Shown: positions 58,296-64,000 of the stretch, piece after piece
Layout of the letters: each line of letters begins with the position of its first letter
How positions within the stretch are numbered: position 1 is the first letter of the stretch
Assembly: GCA_017979445.1 (NCBI GenBank)
Contig: CM030718.1
Span: 22,749,021 to 22,813,020 of the forward strand
DNA length: 64,000 nucleotides
Direction: 5' to 3'
Source of the DNA: Akebia trifoliata
Taxonomy: Eukaryota; Streptophyta; Magnoliopsida; Ranunculales; Lardizabalaceae
Notes under the pieces: generated by a model
What the model saw: the letters and a program-made list of their open reading frames with translations, nothing else
Database searches by the model: none
What the model was told of the DNA's origin: nothing
Position numbers and translations under genes: made by a program

Positions 58296-58880
58296 TTACT
58301 TAACTTGAGCCCTGCGCTTTAGTGCTGATCTGATCGTAAGCTGAGAACTCACTCCGATTTCCAAAATGTTGTTGAATTGAGTCACATGTGGTGATTGAAT
58401 TCTTAAAGTAAAACAATTGACTTTTTTCTCAAGAGTTCTGATTTGTGAGATTTGAAATTCTTGATGGCCATATTTAGTCGTTGAACACATGTAAACCAAA
58501 TCAATTAATTGGGAGCAATGTGGAACTTTTTTTTTTGGATTTGTCGCTTGTGATTTCAGTTCATTAAAAGCTTGAATTGCCGATAAAAGGTGGTTTAACG
58601 TTGATGTGTTTTGCTTCATCACATTTAGATGATTAATATGCAATCACTTGGAAGAGAAGGTTCTCATAACATAGTGCCTTCAGAGCCACAGTTTCGAGGT
58701 AAGTTGAGTCAGTTTCGAAACTTGAACAGCAACAATCCATCTATGTACTTGTCATTCTGGTTATTTAGGAAATGTGCGAGTTCTTCATTTGGTTCTCTTT
58801 GTCCTGCCCATGAAAACTTGCTTTGTGGACATAATATTTCGATAGATGTCTTGAATCTAAATAGAGATTGATCACCAGGG
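58296..58880. other. Intergenic; unrecognised minus frame
   Basis: A 115-codon minus frame (58296-58643) is open but shows no domain, signal peptide or membrane span that I recognise. It starts well away from any promoter-like sequence. Chance is likely. Confidence 0.3.
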
Positions 58881-58888
58881 ATATGCTC

Positions 58889-58913
58889 ACACACACACAC
58901 ACACACACACACA
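58889..58913. repeat. (CA)n microsatellite
   Basis: About twelve CA units followed by TGCACACATG. It forms the left border of the repeat at 58925-59662. Confidence 0.9.
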
Positions 58914-58924
58914 TGCACACATGA

Positions 58925-59662
58925 CTTGGGTGGGTTGGGGATCAACCTGTGCCCAACCCAAGCGTGACAAACACTAACCTGCAACCTTGCCCAACCCGAC
59001 CTCGGACATGAAATGCTCAACCCGAACCCTACCCAAGGCGGGTTAATACATTCCTCATTAATACTATGTAATTTAGTTTTAATAAGGGTTTATATGAAAA
59101 AGTGGCGTGTAAAAGAACTTAAAATTTACAATTATTTTTCCTAAAAGTGTGTTTCAAAAGTTTATATACTTAAAATTATAAGCAAAAAATTTAAAGAGAA
59201 GAAAAATAATAAAATTTATTAAAATAATCAATTTTTATTAATAATCGTAATTTTCAAGAAAAGAAAAGTATTTAATGTTGTAGTATAATCATTGTGTGAC
59301 AATATAGAATTACACTTTAAAAAAACATTAATAACGAAGAGTTATTATTTATCTAATGAAAATAATCACATCAGTTTTGATATATAGATAATCAAATGCA
59401 TACATATTGAAATATGAATTATGAGTGTGAAAGAAAACAAAGATAATATATATTTTTAAATTATAATGATATTAAGTTTGGGTTAAGATAAATTGGATTG
59501 GTCGAAGCCTATGCCTGTGCCCAACTCAATTTGAGTGGGGCATTTTTTTTTTTGTTGCCCCAAACTAGAGGCCGAACCCAAGCTACTTATGTCCGGACAT
59601 GACCTAAGGATGAGTTCAACCTAGTGGGTTCGGGTTTTGCCCGCCCAAGTTGCAACCCTAAC
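58925..59662. mobile_element. Non-autonomous TIR repeat (ACTTGGGYGGG ends)
   Basis: ACTTGGGTGGGTTGGGG at the left, and at the right CGCCCAAGTTGCAACCCTAA, inverted. CCCAACCCAAG/GGGTTCGGGTTTTG motifs appear in both orientations. It resembles the type at 11003-11520. AT-rich middle, no ORF. Confidence 0.55.
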
Positions 59663-59699
59663 ATACGCACGCACCCACGCATGCACGTGCTCACTCTAT

Positions 59700-61110
59700 C
59701 ATTGTCTTTTTTCTTGAGACTCCTCCGAGTAATGGAATTTTGGTGACATACCCATGAGATCCAATAGTGTTGGAGTCAGACATCTTCTATGATTCTCTCT
59801 TTGCTTCTCAATTTGCTAGAACATACTTGCATTCAAAATCTATATGATAAAATATAACGGTGGACCCTCTCTTTGTCTCAATATAAAGAGGGGTTAATCC
59901 AATCTCGCTACGAATCACAAGGAAAATTTTTAATTTTATTTCTTTCATCTTCTCTTCTTTTTTCAAGAATACCCTTGTAACTTTATTGTCTTAGTCTTCT
60001 ACATCCCTTTCCAAGAATACCTTTCTAACTGTATTGTCTTTCCTCTACTACCCCAAAGAGGATCAGCACGGGCAAACTCTAGTGCTATAATATGCAAAGA
60101 TTGACATGCTCATCCTATCAAATGGAGACGTCCATCTCAATCTTCTTTGGTGATTACTTTATGGTCTCCCATGTATTAAGTATTGTCGAGATTCCAATGC
60201 CTTTACTACAAATGCTTTCTCATCTCCACCAACTCCAGATTAATGCTTTATTATCTTCTTTACATTTGGTCGGAACGAAGTGATGGTAGTGTGTCCACTC
60301 CATGGATTGAATAGCTTGAGAAGGATCGAGTAGAACTAACAATGGAGTCTCTCATGCATCTTTCTAAGATAAGTGTTTTACAAAAATGGCCAAGCATTTT
60401 ACTAAAAAATACTGAACCAGCCATGTTTTTTTACCAAAATGACTTAATATTGTACGGTCACATTTGCTAATGTATCCTTTAATGAATCTAAAATATATCA
60501 AATTATCCGTGCAATGATCGTTCATTGGACAACCATTTTCATAAAATTTACATAAAAAAAATTTAGATTTCTTAGTAGGTTTCAGATGTCTTCCCTGTTT
60601 TCAGTGATCGCTGGGCACTTATTAGGATGCATTGTTAAGATGGGTTATAGGCCCTTAAACAGAGAATTTTTTTTAATGGGGTGACAAAGTCAACAGAAGT
60701 CAAGTTGGCAGACCTCATCTTGTATTTTGCGGGGCTATCATTAATTTTGCCAATTTATTGGGGTGTAAGACTAAATTACCTTTTATTATTATTTAATGTT
60801 CCTTTTAGGAAAATAGAAAATAACTGTAATATTAATTTGTTTAAAACGAACCCCTAGCTTGATTCAATATAAGGCGAAGGATAAAGATAAGAATGGTTTT
60901 GAAATACCTCCTCAAGTTTTATTGAATATGTGAGACACCCTTGTATTTTCAAACTGATGATATGTATCACCCAACTTCACTTCACCATTCATGACTGATA
61001 GAAACACGAACTCGATACTCGCTCAAAATCTCTTCTCAAAAACCTTCGATTTTTTGTCTAAAAAATCTGTTATGTTCTTACTCTATCATAAATTATGTTA
61101 GGGTGATTTA
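59700..61110. other. Intergenic, no supported gene
   Basis: The 63-codon plus frame at 60092-60283 is the longest and is unrecognised. A possible related repeat arm (GTGAGACACCC, AAACTGATGA) lies at 60930-60970, just before the foldback element below. Confidence 0.4.
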
Positions 61111-61114
61111 AACA

Positions 61115-61862
61115 TATCCCCTACGTTTTGTTGAATATTAGAGATACCCCATATGTTGTGAAACTGATGACATAAATCCCATGATCGTAGTCTTCTAAAT
61201 AGATTAGGTGAGAAAAGACTCAAATGCCCCCATCTTCAACCTATCTAGCCAAAAATTCAGATTTTTCTCCTCAAAATTAGTCATCTTTAACATTTTTGAA
61301 TAAAATTTTTAATCCTCATCATCTATCTAAAGATTTTATCTACTTCAAGTCTTTAACCCCAATTCTTAAGGTAAAATACAATTTTTGAGGAAGTATAAAA
61401 TGTTGAAATTTCAGATAAAAAAATTTAAGACTTTTTACAAAAGGAGTCAAGTTAGAAAATGATGGATGAAAATAAGGTTGAATAGATTAAAATTATCCTA
61501 GAGGTTGAAGAGCTTGAACATGATTGGTTTCGGAAAGAAAAGAAACAAATAAGATTAAATTTTTTTTTTTGAAAATGATGGGATTTTGGATAGAAAAATC
61601 TAACGTTTTATTATAAAGGGTTAGTTTTAGGTTGAAAATGATGAATTAAATATAAAGTTCAGTAGATATACCATGGAGGTTGGAGAATTTAAAATGACTA
61701 CTTTTGAAAAGAAAGATTTGAGTTTTTGACTCAAGGTTGAAAATGAGGGCATTTGAGTCTTTTCTTCTTAGTATATATAGAAGAGTAGGTCAAAGGATGG
61801 TTGTCATTAGTTTCAAAACATGGGAGGGTATCTGTAATATTCAGCAAAACACATGCTGCATG
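61115..61862. mobile_element. Long-TIR foldback element
   Basis: The left arm ACGTTTTGTTGAATATTAGA...GAAAAGACTCAAATGCCCCC and the right arm GAGGGCATTTGAGTCTTTTC...GTAATATTCAGCAAAACACA are inverted over about 150 bp. Inner ATTTTTGA/TGAAAATGATG units are also inverted. The flanks contain further diverged copies of the arm motif. No ORF. Confidence 0.75.
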
Positions 61863-62257
61863 TCTAAATCATCCATTATGTTACCCCATTCAATTTCAGA
61901 CTTCTAAGGGCTTGTTACCAATATTAAGGTTAAAATATTGCTATCCTAAAAGTTGAAGATAAGTTGAGCAAAATCAGAGATGTTTTTTTTCTTCCAAGAT
62001 GATGTTTAGGTCATATTTTATTGAGTCAAGGTGGAGTGACCTTCCGAAAAAATGCATCTAAGGGCATGCACGCGCCACCACGTCAAGATATCCCTTGTGT
62101 GTCTCCAACTGAGGTCACTTTAGATCAAGCGATATGGTTTTAATTTGAAAACAAAAAGGATATCTTAACATTCACCAAAATGTGGTGGGGTTTGTCTCAG
62201 TCATCATCGTAATATATGTAAGACTAATAATTTTCTTATTTGAAAATTTTCACTCGA

Positions 62258-62378
62258 TCTGTACTCGGTTGACATGGCAAGTGCATAGAATCATAGATCT
62301 TTTTCCTTGTGTATCTCGAAGAAAAAGATCTATGATTCTATGCACTTGCCACATCGATGGAGTACAAATCGAGAGAAA
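62258..62378. mobile_element. Near-perfect hairpin, MITE family H, copy 4
   Basis: TGGCAAGTGCATAGAATCAT-AGATCTTTTTC (from 62275) pairs with GAAAAAGATCTATGATTCTA-TGCACTTGCCA (to about 62352) with few if any mismatches over roughly 32 bp. The outer parts CGATCTGTACTCGGT and GGAGTACAAATCGAG extend it imperfectly. The loop is about 15 nt (CTTGTGTATCTCGAA). Confidence 0.85.
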
Positions 62379-62884
62379 TTTTTGAGTCAGAATATCACGA
62401 CTCTATATATAATTAAAGATAACATAAGCTAGGAAAATTGCTAACTCAAATGATGTTTGACCTAGTGTAAGAACATACATGGATGGGAAAATATTCAAGA
62501 GATTCACAAGAAATGGATCCCTAGGAAATTTGGTAATGATCACTAGGAAATCTGAGAGTGCGTAGACTGTAGAGATATGTAGGTGGTAGGGGTTCAACAA
62601 GCAGTCGCCAACACCTATGCGTATCGTGTTCCCAAGAAAACAAATGATAGAGTGGCCATAGGTGTAGGGTTGGTGTATTATAGTTGTAGCGTGGGCAGCC
62701 GCATTTCTGTTGTTCACATGTGCTATCCACTCATGTGGATTATACAGAGATATGGGCGTAACAGGCAGAATGTTTGATGTAAAATACTCTCTTTGGTGTC
62801 TACAAGGTTACAACCTCACAGCCCAACAAATGGACCCCATATATAACCCTTCTTTGACCCATTTTTAGATGAAAAACACTTTTC

Positions 62885-63014
62885 TTACTAACTTAGTAGT
62901 TAGTAAGATTTAAGCCTCACCAAGGATCGTTTCTAAAATGGATTACCACGTTGGTAATTTAACACCACAGCCCTCTAGATTTCATCGAAAAACTCATATC
63001 CAAAATATTAAAAA
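62885..63014. mobile_element. MITE family A, copy 4 (partial)
   Basis: TTAGTAGTTAGTAAGATTTAAG and GGATTACCACGTTGGTAATT-TAACACCACAGCCCTCTAG match the left half of copies 1-2. The right half is not recognisable, and an A/T run follows. Confidence 0.65.
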
Positions 63015-63029
63015 AAAAATCATTTTTTT

Positions 63030-63180
63030 TTTCTTCATCCATTACAGACGAGGGTATTTTTGTCTAAAAATATGAGTTACTGTAGCAAATAGTCCTATTT
63101 TGAGTATTAAAAAAATGGTCATTTTTTACCATTGACATTAACCCATGGAATTTTTATGCTAAAAGTCCTATAAATAATTG
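63030..63180. repeat. Dispersed repeat shared with 34639-34800 (inverted)
   Basis: ATGAGTTACTGTAGCAAAT, CCTATTTTGAGTAT and CCATGGAATTTTTATG match the reverse complement of 34639-34800. It is non-coding. Confidence 0.55.
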
Positions 63181-64000
63181 TCTATTTTTTAAAATATTTT
63201 TTTCTCATTCAAATTTAAAAATAAAAATAAAAATTATCTATGTTAATTCTTAATGCTTACTGATGGGTATCAAAATAGAACCTAAATTGAAATTTTATTG
63301 AGGTTCAAATTCTGGGTACATGCCGGACCAACCCCACCTTGACACCCCTATCTCAAGAATAATGTTGAAGTGACCTCAGACTGGAACCTCATATCACACT
63401 TCTCGTTGGGAATGAAGACATATCAATTCAAGAGAAGAAACACATAGATCCATTCAAGGCATGCCAATATGCCATCATTTAAAAACAAACACAAACGTAG
63501 TAATTGAGATTTGTTATTTTGAAAGTTATGTGCTAAGCTGGTGAACCAATGGGATGATGCCATATGTATTAAATGAGCAAAAGTGAGGAAGCGGATTTTC
63601 TGAAGCACATGATTCCTGTAACACCATGTAGCACAGATCCAACAAATGAAAGAGAGCTATCTTAGAAAAACAATTAACATTCAGTCTCTTGTGATCATGA
63701 CCTAGATCTGATTTAAAAAAATTATCAAAAAACAATTTTTTTCCTTCAAATCCTTATCTTCGAAAATGAATAGCTATTGAAACCACAATATTTTAAGTAT
63801 GAAATCTAATTATATGGCTGATGTGGTGCTCTTCCAACTGTTGGATCAGTGCTACAGGGTGTTATAGGAACTGTGTGCTACAGATGATCCACTTCTTAAA
63901 TATGAGTCGGATCCTGAATATGAGTATATCTTTAGATCTGACCCATGATCAGGCATATTTTGTAGTGAATTGGATCCTACAAACTAAGATCACCTCCAAA
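63181..64000. other. Intergenic to window end
   Basis: It contains a partial copy of the 46-kb foldback arm (63362-63410) and a stretch resembling 51870-51990. No gene is supported. Confidence 0.4.

Noticed and set aside
58296..58643. 115-codon minus frame
   Set aside because: No domain, signal or homology recognised. Its length alone is compatible with chance in 64 kb.

Overview
The window looks like a gene-poor, transposon-rich piece of an angiosperm nuclear genome, probably a eudicot; I cannot name the species. The reasons are AT-rich intergenic DNA, plant-type GT-AG introns, two typical plant receptor families, and dense layers of LTR retrotransposons, tRNA-derived SINEs and MITEs. I see no tRNA, rRNA, CRISPR or bacterial-type features. 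Most long open frames are chance or lie inside transposons.

Only two genes look intact. (1) A nine-exon minus-strand gene (2908-8125) encodes a 637-residue membrane protein with signal peptide, malectin-like region, short LRR block, one membrane span and a short cytoplasmic tail, but no kinase. All nine exons join in phase. (2) A single-exon plus-strand gene (55344-57818) encodes an 824-residue CrRLK1L (malectin-like) receptor kinase with all catalytic motifs. Its leader contains a tandem duplication that carries two near-identical 10-residue uORFs.

Region by region: 1-2.7 kb holds MITEs next to gene 1. 2.9-8.1 kb is gene 1. 8.3-14.3 kb holds a SINE with target-site duplications, MITEs and a solo LTR. 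14.6-18.1 kb is a decayed partial duplicate of gene 1, broken by two LTR insertions. 18.1-34.6 kb is one Ty1/copia element (TSD ATAAT) that has been expanded by two solo LTRs and a rearranged Ty3/gypsy insertion with LTR arms in opposite orientation. 35.3-39.3 kb is a second copy of the 12.2-13.1 kb repeat, split by a 3.4-kb gypsy solo LTR that itself carries a MITE. 40-54.2 kb holds SINEs, another solo LTR and several foldback families. 54.3-57.8 kb is the receptor kinase. 57.8-64 kb is intergenic with further foldback elements, including a near-perfect hairpin at 62.26-62.38 kb.

The two genes are probably both cell-surface, carbohydrate-binding-type receptors, but nothing in the sequence shows that they act together. 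The informative structure is the stack of insertions, where paralogous empty sites inside the window confirm several insertion events. I found no clearly new biological system. The best leads are the duplicated uORFs, the kinase-less receptor-like protein, the TA-repeat-flanked double-hairpin MITEs and the small-RNA-like hairpins.
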